Shown here one piece after another: positions 1-6,551 of a stretch of 64,000 nt of DNA (position 1 is the stretch's first letter; every line of letters begins with the position of its first letter). Source of the stretch: an uncultured delta proteobacterium (GTDB taxonomy: Bacteria > Desulfobacterota > Syntrophia > Syntrophales > UBA8958); assembly GCA_903885795.1 (NCBI GenBank), contig CAISJV010000078.1, positions 1 through 64,000 on the forward strand, read 5' to 3'. The notes beneath the pieces were generated by a model that saw nothing but the letters and a program-made list of their open reading frames with translations, ran no database searches and was not told where the DNA came from. The translations under genes and the position numbers were made by a program.

Positions 1-191
1 CGTCCCTGGAGGTAAAATGAACTCTTCATAGCAAAATTATCATCTCCGGCTCCTTTCATTGGCCGGATATCGAAAACGGAATTCTGAAAAATCGGTCTCA
101 AAACTGATCCCTGATAAAATTTGTCAATGTTCAAACCTCTCAAACCATTTGAGCTTATTCATATCAAACCTCCTCTTTTGTCGGTCCCTGA

Positions 192-211
192 ATTCCCGCC
201 TGAACGGGAAT
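192..211. repeat. Small perfect hairpin, REP-like
   Basis: A 7-bp perfect stem (ATTCCCG at 192-198, CGGGAAT at 205-211) with a 6-nt loop. It lies in bases 1-358, where I see no supportable gene on either strand; only very short ORFs occur, for example a 12-codon minus ORF starting near 169. It looks like a short dispersed palindrome and has no T-tract, so a terminator role is unlikely. Confidence 0.5.
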
Positions 212-358
212 GAAAAATAATTTACTCGGTCGCAAAATTCTCCTGTTTGGCCGCATTCTCCATTATTAATGAATTCATTACAATCAGGAGAAACATGATC
301 ATCAGTGCGAAAATATCTTAAATTGGAATAAGGAAAGGGATTAGTTTTTCAAAAGATT

Positions 359-394
359 GGGGTCAGGTCTTGTATTAACGTTTTTGCAGGGTGG
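359..394 (+). repeat. Array repeat unit A, copy 1
   Basis: Left-most copy of the repeat that separates the modules of this array. Block 1 (GGGGTCAGGTCTTG) is followed by TATTAACGTTTTTGCAGGG, a variant of the usual second block. It marks the left edge of the array. Confidence 0.8.
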
Positions 395-402
395 TTTCAT
401 CT

Positions 403-451
403 TCAGTAATCCCCCTTGCATGTATGGAAATCCGAGTTCCGCAAAGCTCTC
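403..451 (+). repeat. Array repeat unit B, copy 1
   Basis: A 49-bp segment matched at 2887-2935 with two mismatches. On the minus strand the second copy forms the 3' end of a truncated DnaA-like gene, so this copy may be another remnant of the same junction. The last bases (GCAAAGCTCTC) also appear fused to unit A at 9780-9790. Confidence 0.75.
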
Positions 452-457
452 GCAATG

Positions 458-811
458 TTAATATTTGTAAATATCAAGACCTGACCCCCATTCCAGAAGT
501 CTTCGCTGCAATAGCGTTTGCATGTCGCGGCGTCCATCGACAATCAGCAGGACGTAAACGGCGCCGCCCATAACCAGGTAAATCACACGGTAGGGTTTGA
601 AGAAGACTTCGCGATAATTACGGATTCCCAAGGCCAGCAGTTCTTGCGGATAGGCACCGCGTTCCGGTAACTCGGACAGACTGTTGCAAATATCCTCGAT
701 ACTGGTAAGAACATGTTCCGCTTTCCCCGGCGCATCGTGCCGGACTATGTATTGATAAAGTTCTTCAAGGTCACATGCCGCATCGGCCGTGAGAAAAACC
801 TGGAAGGACAT
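458..811 (-). CDS. ParE/RelE-family toxin
   Basis: 117-residue protein of the ParE/RelE fold (plasmid-stabilisation toxin), predicted to act on gyrase or on ribosome-bound mRNA; the sequence alone does not decide which. The N-terminal helices (residues 8-45), the RNYREVFFKPYRVIYLV strand region and the VDGRRD motif near residue 92 are typical. It overlaps the last base of the upstream Phd-type antitoxin, so the pair is translationally coupled. Family members are usually about 95-105 residues; the last ten or so residues here (EWGSGLDIYKY) and the stop codon are encoded by an inverted copy of the array repeat, so the native C-terminus was probably replaced. The toxin may be inactive. Confidence 0.85.
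   Translation of the reverse strand: MSFQVFLTADAACDLEELYQYIVRHDAPGKAEHVLTSIEDICNSLSELPERGAYPQELLALGIRNYREVFFKPYRVIYLVMGGAVYVLLIVDGRRDMQTLLQRRLLEWGSGLDIYKY
475..490 (-). repeat. Array repeat unit A, partial inverted copy 2
   Basis: Only block 1 is present, in the orientation opposite to all other copies (CAAGACCTGACCCCCA on the plus strand). It lies inside the 3' end of the ParE/RelE gene and encodes its final residues. Confidence 0.8.
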
Positions 812-1086
812 CAGGGCTCGCTCCTCTGTTCCCGCAGGCGCTTGATAACATCGGCGGCGGGCTCAACGTTGCCTGCCTCGATCTGACGGTTGCCGAGGGC
901 CAGGATCTTTAAAAGGGCCATCGTTTCCAAGGTTTGTTCGTAGCTCTCGATGTCCTGTATGACAACTTTGGCCTCACCGTTCTGGGTGATGACAAGCGGT
1001 TTCCGCTCCGCACCCATATTGCGTACGATTTCGGCGGCGTGGGCCTTCAGATAGCTGATCGGTTTGATCTGACTTGATAATTTCAT
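811..1086 (-). CDS. Phd/YefM-family antitoxin
   Basis: 91-residue antitoxin of the Phd/YefM type. The N-terminal half (residues 1-55) carries the typical pattern ISYLKAHAAEIV ... PLVITQNGEAKVVI, the DNA-binding and dimer region; the C-terminal helix region would wrap the ParE/RelE toxin encoded immediately downstream. The stop and the toxin start overlap by one base. Such antitoxins normally repress their own operon. It is complete and of normal length, and array repeats lie about 65 bp upstream. Confidence 0.88.
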   Translation of the reverse strand: MKLSSQIKPISYLKAHAAEIVRNMGAERKPLVITQNGEAKVVIQDIESYEQTLETMALLKILALGNRQIEAGNVEPAADVIKRLREQRSEP

Positions 1087-1150
1087 AAGTCACCTCGTCT
1101 CATTTTGATGAGACCAATTATAGTCCATAAACAGGTCAAGCGTCAATAGA

Positions 1151-1214
1151 TTTTGGGGGTCAGGTCTTGCATCTTTTGGGGGTCAGGTCTTGCACTAACG
1201 TTTTCCATGGGGGG
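1151..1214 (+). repeat. Array repeat unit A, tandem copies 3a and 3b
   Basis: Two copies in tandem: a truncated one (1151-1173, block 1 only) and a full one (1174-1214, block 2 ending CCATGGGGGG). Both begin with TTTTGGGGGTCAGGTCTTGC. The tandem arrangement suggests duplication or slippage. It sits between the ParE/Phd and DUF3368/UPF0175 modules. Confidence 0.85.
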
Positions 1215-1241
1215 AATCCTTTTGAGGTTTGGGATGCATCC

Positions 1242-1727
1242 TTATAATTCATTAACGCTTCTCAGAACTTCCCTGTAGAAATTTTCTTTATAGCGGATTC
1301 CCTGGTGGATCATTTCATCCAATAGTGGCTTGACTTCCTTAATTAACCCCGTCCTTTTCGCTTGAATCAGCAACCCTACGGCGCCAATGATCGGCAGTCC
1401 CATCATGATGGCCACTTTTCTGGCCGTCAATTCATCAATTATGACCAAGCCGGCGCCCAACTCCCTGGATAGAACGATGACCTCTGCTTCACCTTTGTCA
1501 AGAGATGGAAGGAGCAGCTCAACATCGGCCCGAGACTTGACCTTCCTGACCATTATCCAGTTGCTACGGTCGAGAGCCGGCACATCTGGCCTTCCGTGCT
1601 CGTAAAGTTCCTTCTCAACCTCTTGCGGAATCGTGATCGCACCTGTGATTTGCCAAAATAGCTCCAGTCTGTTTATCCGTGAAAAAGCAATAATTGGCGT
1701 GGCATTAGAAACGATAGGGCCTTTCAA
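1242..1727 (-). CDS. DUF3368 PIN-like toxin
   Basis: 161-residue protein of the DUF3368 family, a PIN-domain relative usually annotated as the toxin of a type II pair. Acidic residues expected for a PIN metal site are visible: D/N near the start (SNATPIIAF), E of DKGEAEVIVL near residue 78-82 and D of VIIDELTAR near 99. Family knowledge suggests an RNase, but substrate is unknown. Its start overlaps the upstream UPF0175 gene by 4 bp (ATGA), so the two are cotranslated. Length and ends look intact. Confidence 0.85.
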   Translation of the reverse strand: MKGPIVSNATPIIAFSRINRLELFWQITGAITIPQEVEKELYEHGRPDVPALDRSNWIMVRKVKSRADVELLLPSLDKGEAEVIVLSRELGAGLVIIDELTARKVAIMMGLPIIGAVGLLIQAKRTGLIKEVKPLLDEMIHQGIRYKENFYREVLRSVNEL

Positions 1728-2005
1728 CGTTTCAGCTCCTCAAGTGCCTCTATGCCCTTCAACTCCTCTTTTAAGGCACTCTCGTCATAGTCAAAAACCA
1801 CACACCCCTCAGCTGCCAGATGATCCATGAAATCAATACGATTCATACCCGCGAGCTTTGCCGACTTTCCCAAAGACAGTCGCTTGTTCTTGTAATACTG
1901 GACGGCCAGTGAGCGCCTCATATCCGATTCTAATCCTCTCGCCCCTATCTTCAAGGATGCCAGTATATCAACCGGAACATTAAATGCTACCTTTTCTGTT
2001 CTCAT
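1724..2005 (-). CDS. UPF0175 family antitoxin
   Basis: 93-residue UPF0175-type protein, the usual partner of DUF3368 toxins. The central segment (about residues 29-60: RRSLAVQYYKNKRLSLGKSA, then KLAGMNRIDFMDHL) is the family's predicted helix-turn-helix-like region, and an acidic C-terminal tail (residues 72-93) would contact the toxin. The start is preceded by a GGAGG-like site. It is the first gene of a two-gene operon with a 4-bp overlap. Only about 45 bp separate it from the HicB-like gene upstream, with no clear repeat copy there, unlike the other junctions. Confidence 0.82.
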   Translation of the reverse strand: MRTEKVAFNVPVDILASLKIGARGLESDMRRSLAVQYYKNKRLSLGKSAKLAGMNRIDFMDHLAAEGCVVFDYDESALKEELKGIEALEELKR

Positions 2006-2050
2006 ATTTGCCTCCTGGCCCCCATTAATTGTTTATGAATTCTTTACGTT

Positions 2051-2257
2051 TCAATTAGTTAGTTCTAAAGGAATTCTCGTTGCCGTTGGCGGGATGAAGC
2101 TTACATCTTCAGAACCCATGACCATCTGATAGGCATCCTGAATATTTTTTTTTAACTCTTCGATGGTTTCTCCCTGGCTGAATATGCCGGGCACCTCCAA
2201 CAGCCTTCCCACAAACCAGTCTTCATCTTTCCAAAATTCAAGTGTAAATTGTTTCAT
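2051..2257 (-). CDS. HicB-like antitoxin, no adjacent HicA
   Basis: 68-residue HicB-type domain (FTLEFWKDEDWFVGRLLEVP, then GIFSQGETIEELKKNIQDAY), the partial RNase-H-like fold of HicB antitoxins. I chose the start at 2257 because GGGAGG lies 8 nt upstream; the open frame extends 36 bp further to 2293, at the edge of an array repeat, but those residues do not fit the family. No hicA gene is adjacent, so it is an orphan antitoxin or a member of the stand-alone HicB-like group. It has no visible DNA-binding C-terminal domain. Confidence 0.8.
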   Translation of the reverse strand: MKQFTLEFWKDEDWFVGRLLEVPGIFSQGETIEELKKNIQDAYQMVMGSEDVSFIPPTATRIPLELTN

Positions 2258-2293
2258 GGCTACTACCTCCCTGATGTCCCGATATGCAATCAT

Positions 2294-2323
2294 GGGGTCA
2301 GGTCTTGCATTAGCGTTTTTGCA
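2294..2323 (+). repeat. Array repeat unit A, copy 4
   Basis: Near-complete copy with both blocks; the second block ends early (GTTTTTGCAGG). It lies just upstream of the HicB-like gene; the CAT at its left edge reads as an in-frame ATG for that gene on the minus strand. Confidence 0.85.
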
Positions 2324-2387
2324 GGTCTCAATTCGCGATACTCGACATGGGGGTTAATCATGAACTCTCCGCCTCTCCCCTAACTGA

Positions 2388-2549
2388 TTATAGAAGATAG
2401 CGATTGATTGCCTCATACAACTCCCGTGCTTCGTCGATGACTGCTGAGCTTTTTCAGCACTGACTGCGTGCATGCTGCCATAATCTCCAGCATTCCGCAG
2501 ATCAAAAGCACCCAAAATGTAACGATGGAACCGGCTATCGAATAGCGTC
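2388..2549 (-). pseudogene. HEPN-domain protein remnant, frameshifted
   Basis: Not an open frame, but a minus-strand translation gives the C-terminal half of a HEPN protein: FHRYILGAFDLRNAGDYGSM, then HAVSAEKAQQ, and after a shift of frame near 2436-2442 IDEARELYEAINRYLL followed by TAA (2388-2390). The pattern (AFDLR..DYG...VS.E.A....A.E...AI..YL) is that of the HEPN partner of minimal nucleotidyltransferases, and it lies directly downstream of such a gene. The N-terminal half is missing, so the partner is both truncated and frameshifted. Confidence 0.65.
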
Positions 2550-2551
2550 AG

Positions 2552-2890
2552 TCACAACCGCACCCCTTCTTTTTGAACATTCAGAATAAGTGGTGTCTTC
2601 TGGGTGTGATACGCATTGTAGTCCATCGGTATGATCGAAACAACCGTGTCATATTTCAGAGAAAGGTCGCAAATGATTGGCATATACCTGTCCCTCTCCG
2701 CACCGGGGCTGTCCAAGTGGTCGAGTAAGAGCAGCAAATCTACGTCAGACCCCTTAGAATAATCACCACGCGCATATGAGCCAAACAGAATAATCTCTCG
2801 CAACTGGCGGGAATAAATGCTTTGGAGTTGCTCTTTCGTCTCGGAAAGAACACGTGTGATTTTCTTCGATAGTTTTTTTCGCATCTTCAT
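2552..2890 (-). CDS. Minimal nucleotidyltransferase (MNT type)
   Basis: 112-residue nucleotidyltransferase of the MNT/MntA class with the classic motif GSYARGDYSKGSDVDLLLLL (residues about 37-56): the GS and two Asp residues form the metal and NTP site. MNT proteins commonly act as antitoxins by AMPylating a HEPN toxin. The HEPN partner that should follow is only a remnant (2388-2549), so this copy has lost its target. I chose 2890 because it follows AGGGGG; upstream in-frame codons belong to repeat unit B. It overlaps the last base of the DnaA-like gene. Confidence 0.8.
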   Translation of the reverse strand: MKMRKKLSKKITRVLSETKEQLQSIYSRQLREIILFGSYARGDYSKGSDVDLLLLLDHLDSPGAERDRYMPIICDLSLKYDTVVSIIPMDYNAYHTQKTPLILNVQKEGVRL

Positions 2891-2935
2891 TAATCCCCCT
2901 TGCACGTATGGAAATCCGAGTTCCGCAAAGCTCTC
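2887..2935 (+). repeat. Array repeat unit B, copy 2
   Basis: Second copy of the 49-bp segment at 403-451 (mismatches at 2890 and 2905). On the minus strand it encodes the last residues of the DnaA-like protein, after homology to DnaA stops, and carries the purine-rich site in front of the MNT start. It thus marks a recombination join between two unrelated genes. Confidence 0.75.
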
Positions 2936-3486
2936 AATTGGGATAGCGGTAGGTCACTGGCGATCATGACCAATCCCCCCTTGCCGGCAAATGATTCAAA
3001 CAGGGAAAATACCTCACATGCGGTTTGAGGCCTGCCCTGCAGAAGCCAGATGTTATCGATGAACAAGGCGTCACGCCGCATCAAGGAGGCGCGAAATGCT
3101 GTATAAGCAGCCTCTTTGATCGCCTCCACCATTTCCTGGATGAGATCGAGAATGCAACAATTCAATATATCAAGTCCTTTTTGCATAGAGAAGTAACAGG
3201 CCGCCGCTTGCATCAGCCTTGTCTTTCCTGATCCGGAAGGTCCATGGAGAATGACCATTCCTGAAGTGGTGAAACTTTCCAACGCTATTTTAATGTTGGT
3301 GTTCTCCAAGCGATCGGGGAGAGTTGCGGAAAAAGCCGGGAGTGGTAAGCGGTTTGCCCAATTCGACTTTCTTGCAGGATTAACGGGATGAACCGATGGT
3401 AGCTCCCATATGGTAAAACCGCTATGGTTCGGCAAACTCGCCATCACGACCTGAGCCACATTCTCCTGCTTATTACTTAATTTCAT
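2890..3486 (-). CDS. Truncated DnaA-like AAA+ ATPase
   Basis: 198 residues matching the AAA+ core of DnaA/Hda: Walker A GPSGSGKT (about residue 82-89), the following LMQAAACYF helix, a segment like DnaA's QDMV...F (IQEMVEAIKEAAYTAFRASL), Walker B with DALFIDNIWLLQG, and sensor-1-like MIASDLPLSQL near residue 178-184. DnaA homology then stops and the last 14 residues (RALRNSDFHTCKGD) come from repeat unit B. The lid and the DNA-binding domain IV are absent; full DnaA is about 450 residues. It may be a decayed fragment or a regulatory Hda-like protein. I see no strong ribosome site, so expression is uncertain. Confidence 0.55.
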   Translation of the reverse strand: MKLSNKQENVAQVVMASLPNHSGFTIWELPSVHPVNPARKSNWANRLPLPAFSATLPDRLENTNIKIALESFTTSGMVILHGPSGSGKTRLMQAAACYFSMQKGLDILNCCILDLIQEMVEAIKEAAYTAFRASLMRRDALFIDNIWLLQGRPQTACEVFSLFESFAGKGGLVMIASDLPLSQLRALRNSDFHTCKGD

Positions 3487-3547
3487 GCGGGCTTAATTCC
3501 CCGCGCGGCTTGCGGGCCTGTTCAAAGCTGTTGATAAGGACAATCAT
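3473..3547 (-). pseudogene. HI0074-type gene fragment (start region)
   Basis: A 24-codon frame beginning MIVLINSFEQARKPRG. Bases 3514-3535 match 4622-4643, inside the start of the HI0074-family gene, in 21 of 22 positions, and its LINSFEQA resembles that gene's LINGFEQA. I read it as a short leftover of such a gene next to repeat copy 5, not as a functional gene. It overlaps the start of the DnaA-like gene. Confidence 0.35.
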
Positions 3548-3573
3548 AGGGTCAGCATTAGCGTTTTGCGGCG
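3547..3573 (+). repeat. Array repeat unit A, copy 5 (internal deletion)
   Basis: Copy lacking 7 bp of block 1 (GGTCTTG), so GGGTCA runs straight into GCATTAGCGTTTTGCGG. It separates the DnaA-like/MNT module from the HicA/HicB module. Confidence 0.75.
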
Positions 3574-3616
3574 TCCTTTTGCCGGCCATATGTCACTTTC
3601 ATTTTAACCCTTTGCT

Positions 3617-3829
3617 TTACGCATAGACTAGACGGCGTCCCTTCGGCTCCGGAACAGGGTCGCCACATTCCAGTGCCGTATCAATCCATAACCTGAGAGC
3701 ATCTTTTGCGTTATTCAATGACGTTTCATGGCTGTCCCCATGCGCCATGCAGCCGGGCAGCTCAGGTACCTCAGCTACAAAAACCTGATCCTCCTCACTC
3801 CAATAGATTATGATTTCGTACTTTTCCAT
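3617..3829 (-). CDS. hicB: HicB-family antitoxin
   Basis: 70-residue HicB domain (YEIIIYWSEEDQVFVAEVPE, LPGCMAHGDSHETSLNNAKD) with the family's LPG(C) turn near residue 25-28. It would fold as a partial RNase H and block HicA. It follows hicA with no gap (hicA stop at 3830-3832), so the pair is coupled. It lacks a separate C-terminal DNA-binding domain, which many HicB proteins have, so autoregulation may rely on the N-terminal domain or be absent. Confidence 0.88.
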   Translation of the reverse strand: MEKYEIIIYWSEEDQVFVAEVPELPGCMAHGDSHETSLNNAKDALRLWIDTALECGDPVPEPKGRRLVYA

Positions 3830-4087
3830 TTACAGATCCCCTCCCATCTTATATCTCAAAATCACCGCTCTTACCTGTCTCACCTGATACGCCTTGGCTT
3901 TACCATTATCCCTTTGCAGGTTTATTTTCGCCTCAACACCTTCTTTTCTGAAATTATGATGGCTTCCCCGTATCCGCTCTTCAAACCCCAGTCGCAATAG
4001 TAGATTCCGAAGGGCATCGAAAGGGACATTTGCATCCGAAGCACCGCGCAAAACCTGGAAGAGCAGTTTCTTGTATTTGACCGTCAT
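3830..4087 (-). CDS. hicA: HicA-family mRNA interferase toxin
   Basis: 85-residue HicA-like toxin with a dsRNA-binding-like fold. The catalytic signature GSHHNFRK (residues about 41-48, His in the second HH pair) is preceded by LLRLGFEERI as expected, and the protein ends in a basic strand-helix (KAYQVRQVRAVILRY). HicA is usually 60-70 residues; this belongs to the longer subgroup that includes an N-terminal helix (residues 1-25). It is first in the operon, with repeat copy 6 starting 18 bp upstream of its ATG. Confidence 0.87.
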   Translation of the reverse strand: MTVKYKKLLFQVLRGASDANVPFDALRNLLLRLGFEERIRGSHHNFRKEGVEAKINLQRDNGKAKAYQVRQVRAVILRYKMGGDL

Positions 4088-4104
4088 ATGATTATCATAA
4101 ATTT

Positions 4105-4169
4105 GGGGGTCTTGTTTATTAGCATCTTTTGGGGGTCAGGTCTTGCATTAGCGAAAAGATGGGGGTCAT
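4105..4169 (+). repeat. Array repeat unit A, copies 6a and 6b
   Basis: A degenerate copy (4105-4125, GGGGGTCTTGTTTATTAGCA) followed by a fuller one (4126-4169) that begins CTTTTGGGGGTCAGGTCTTGC and ends in a reversed AAAAGATGGGGGTCA. The ends CTTTTGGGGGTCA and AAAAGATGGGGGTCA suggest a rearranged junction. A short palindrome (GGTGGAAA/TTTCCACC) lies nearby at 4203-4219. Confidence 0.8.
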
Positions 4170-4276
4170 GATTCACCGTAGAATACTTCAGCTTATTTAA
4201 CCGGTGGAAATTTTCCACCAGTTCACTTTTTCCGGTTTTGAGAGCTCAACAACATACCCCGCGGGAAAGATAGTTT

Positions 4277-4661
4277 TCAGTCCTGGGCTTTCAGGGCCGT
4301 GAGAAGAATTCCCATATCCTGCCGATATTCCTGTAGGCGGTCGTACACCTTGAGAGCGTCAGTCGCATTGTAGGTATGCGACATGCGATTGCGTGCGGAT
4401 AGCATATCCAAGCCATATTTCTTCGTGATCAATCCAGTGTGCGGCAAATGCCTGTTTCAGGCAGGCCTTTGGAGATGAGCAATCGCCGAGACCCTGGTTT
4501 GAGGTGACGATGCGGATACTTTTCCAGGCTAGTTCGAAACAGAATTCGAAGTACTGAATGCAGCCTGCCTTTTCCAGATCGCTTCGCGCAGGGGACGCAA
4601 GCGCGTCGGTCAGACTTTTGAGGGCCTGTTCAAAGCCGTTGATGAGAAGAGATTTATCCAT
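4277..4661 (-). pseudogene. HI0074-family nucleotidyltransferase partner, frameshifted
   Basis: The open frame 4359-4661 encodes residues 1-100 of a HI0074-type protein (nucleotidyltransferase substrate-binding, HEPN-related four-helix fold): INGFEQALKSLTDALASPAR, then LAWKSIRIV. Near 4409-4412 one extra base shifts the frame; the other frame continues with the expected family ending [20 protein letters not shown] and [12 protein letters not shown], closing at 4277-4279. Restored, the protein would be about 127 residues, the normal size. It is therefore a single-base frameshift (real or a sequencing error). It overlaps the nucleotidyltransferase gene by 8 bp. Confidence 0.8.
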
Positions 4662-4944
4662 ATAATACCTCCGTATGTTTCATTGCTTCATGACGGAATC
4701 CGGGTGACACTCGATTGAGGTCGACCCAGTCGATTCGATACAGGGTCGGAATCTCCTCAAAAAGTTCTTCCATTTCGTAGAAGGTCTTGAGCGGAAGGGG
4801 CGCTGCACCGAAAACTCCGATATCGAAATCAGAGCGGTCAGACGCGCCGCCCGACACTCGGGAGCCAAAAAGTACCACCCGATAGCCGCGCAAATCCGCA
4901 TCCAAACGGGCGCATATTTTCCGGATCTCTTCCTCAACAATCAT
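4654..4944 (-). CDS. Minimal nucleotidyltransferase (HI0073 type)
   Basis: 96-residue nucleotidyltransferase with RVVLFGSRVSGGASDRSDFD (residues about 22-41), the GS...SD.D metal motif. It pairs with the HI0074-type gene that overlaps its 3' end, the arrangement known from HI0073/HI0074. The frame is open a further 30 bp to 4974, through the array repeat, giving an alternative N-terminus MQNTNARPDP before the ATG at 4944; I prefer 4944 because homology starts there. The ATG sits exactly at the repeat edge, so any ribosome site must lie in the repeat, which offers no good Shine-Dalgarno. Confidence 0.8.
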   Translation of the reverse strand: MIVEEEIRKICARLDADLRGYRVVLFGSRVSGGASDRSDFDIGVFGAAPLPLKTFYEMEELFEEIPTLYRIDWVDLNRVSPGFRHEAMKHTEVLYG

Positions 4945-4984
4945 GGGGTCAGGTCTTGCATTAGTGTTTTGCATGGGGTGGGGG
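4945..4984 (+). repeat. Array repeat unit A, copy 7
   Basis: Full copy (block 1 GGGGTCAGGTCTTGC; block 2 ATTAGTGTTTTGCATGGGG) between the MNT/HI0074 module and the AAA-DUF4143 gene. On the minus strand it holds an upstream in-frame ATG for the nucleotidyltransferase. The ATPase stop codon lies 6 bp to its right. Confidence 0.9.
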
Positions 4985-4990
4985 CGAAAA

Positions 4991-6391
4991 TTACTGGGTT
5001 AGCAACCGTTCCAGGTGATGCACCAGATAAAAGGGAATATTGAGCAATCTGAAACTGCGCTCAACTTTATTCACTTTGGCCACCAATTGATTCACGGACG
5101 GCTTGGCAGAACTAATTTTGATGGCCTGGTCGGCTTTTTTTTTAACGACATACGAGTGTAACGACTTAATCGTCCTCCCTGAACCCGATTTGACCTCTAT
5201 AGGATACACCCGATCTGCAAAGGGAAAAAGGAAGTCAACCTCTGCTTGGCCCTCTGACTTCGGAGGCTGCCAGTAGTATAATTCCGGCTGAATATAGCCC
5301 TTTTTAGAATAGAGCAATTGCTGACCCACAAACTGCTCCGCCAACACACCATGATTGGCCAATTCGAGCGGCGAATTCATAACTGTTTGAGCGGGCAGGC
5401 CTTGTGCTGCCAATAACAACCCGATGTCGATAAACAAAAACTTGCTGATTCTTATTTTGGTTCCAGCACCCAATGGAATTCTGCCTGCATTGCTGTGCAG
5501 CACGCGATAGAACAAACGGGCCTCCAGAAAGCGTTCAATCGCCGCATTCAACTGCCGATTATCACCACTGGTCAGGATAGAAATCTCGTTGGCCTGTTTA
5601 TGGGAAAATTGCAGACCCACCTGCCGCAAAATACCATTAAAAAAAGCATTGAGCCGCAGGGCGTTTTGAGTGCCGGCGTATTTGGCAAAATCATCCTTGT
5701 AGGTTTGAATCAACGCTATCTGATGTTTCAGAATTTCAGCATGATTAAAACGACTGTCAATGCCGAGCGCTATACATCCGGGCATTCCACCTGTGAGCGT
5801 GTAGCGTCGAACGAGCGCCATCAGGTTGTCATGCACAGAGTCAGGCATGAGGTGCATGTTATTCAACTGAAGCATCTCAATGATATGCAACGCCTTGGTC
5901 TCGGCGATCGCAAAAAGAAACTCCTCAAATGTCAATGGTCCCATGAAATAGGGTTCAATGCGGCCAACAGGGGTGGGAAGCTTGATATCATTGAGCACCT
6001 GATCGAGTAGGGAGCCGGTTAAAATCACGGCCAAGCCAGGCATCTCCTCCGAAAAATAACGTAAACATGGATACGCGGAAGGTGTTGCCTGTGCTTCATC
6101 AAGAAACAGGATGATGTTGCTGTCTCGGGTAATCTGCTCGCCGCTCATCAGCGAAAAGTTAAACAACAACTCATCCAGTTTGTAACGCTGAAACAGGGGT
6201 TCCAATTCGGTATGCCGCTCAAGGTTGATCTCAATCACCTTGACGGAGAGCTGCTCCGCCGCAAGGCGGACTGCAGTGGTTTTCCCCACCTGCCTTGCTC
6301 CACGGATGACTAAAGGCTTGCGCTTGCTCTGCTGATACCAGGCCTTGATATCTTCTATCGCACGTCGATTAAACACCGCTTCTCCATCCAA
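4991..6391 (-). CDS. AAA+ ATPase with DUF4143 domain
   Basis: 466-residue protein of the AAA_14/DUF4143 family. Walker A GARQVGKTT is near residue 31-39, Walker B-like IILFLDEAQ near 92-100, followed by the sensor-like VILTGSLL. The C-terminal DUF4143 part includes QAEVDFLFPF and YPIEVKSGSGRTIKSL (about residues 383-415), a PD-(D/E)xK nuclease-like pattern. The cellular role of the family is not settled; it is often found with mobile DNA and defence genes. The gene is complete and stands alone between repeat copies 7 and 8. No clear ribosome site is visible before the ATG at 6391. Confidence 0.85.
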   Translation of the reverse strand: MDGEAVFNRRAIEDIKAWYQQSKRKPLVIRGARQVGKTTAVRLAAEQLSVKVIEINLERHTELEPLFQRYKLDELLFNFSLMSGEQITRDSNIILFLDEAQATPSAYPCLRYFSEEMPGLAVILTGSLLDQVLNDIKLPTPVGRIEPYFMGPLTFEEFLFAIAETKALHIIEMLQLNNMHLMPDSVHDNLMALVRRYTLTGGMPGCIALGIDSRFNHAEILKHQIALIQTYKDDFAKYAGTQNALRLNAFFNGILRQVGLQFSHKQANEISILTSGDNRQLNAAIERFLEARLFYRVLHSNAGRIPLGAGTKIRISKFLFIDIGLLLAAQGLPAQTVMNSPLELANHGVLAEQFVGQQLLYSKKGYIQPELYYWQPPKSEGQAEVDFLFPFADRVYPIEVKSGSGRTIKSLHSYVVKKKADQAIKISSAKPSVNQLVAKVNKVERSFRLLNIPFYLVHHLERLLTQ

Positions 6392-6468
6392 TCACAAGTC
6401 ATCTTTAAACATGCAGCGAATTAAAGTGGCACATATTATTACAATTTCTGAATTAAAGTCCATGATTT

Positions 6469-6506
6469 GGGGGGGGGTCAGGTCTTGCATTAGCGTTTTG
6501 CATGGG
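6469..6506 (+). repeat. Array repeat unit A, copy 8
   Basis: Full copy with an expanded G tract (nine G in 6469-6477), followed by TCAGGTCTTGCATTAGCG and TTTTGCATGGG. It separates the AAA-DUF4143 gene from the AbiEii module. The variable G-run length between copies suggests slippage. Confidence 0.9.
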
Positions 6507-6551
6507 AAAGAGATCATGATTCGTGGGGCCAGCTTAAAGAACGGCCCTCCT

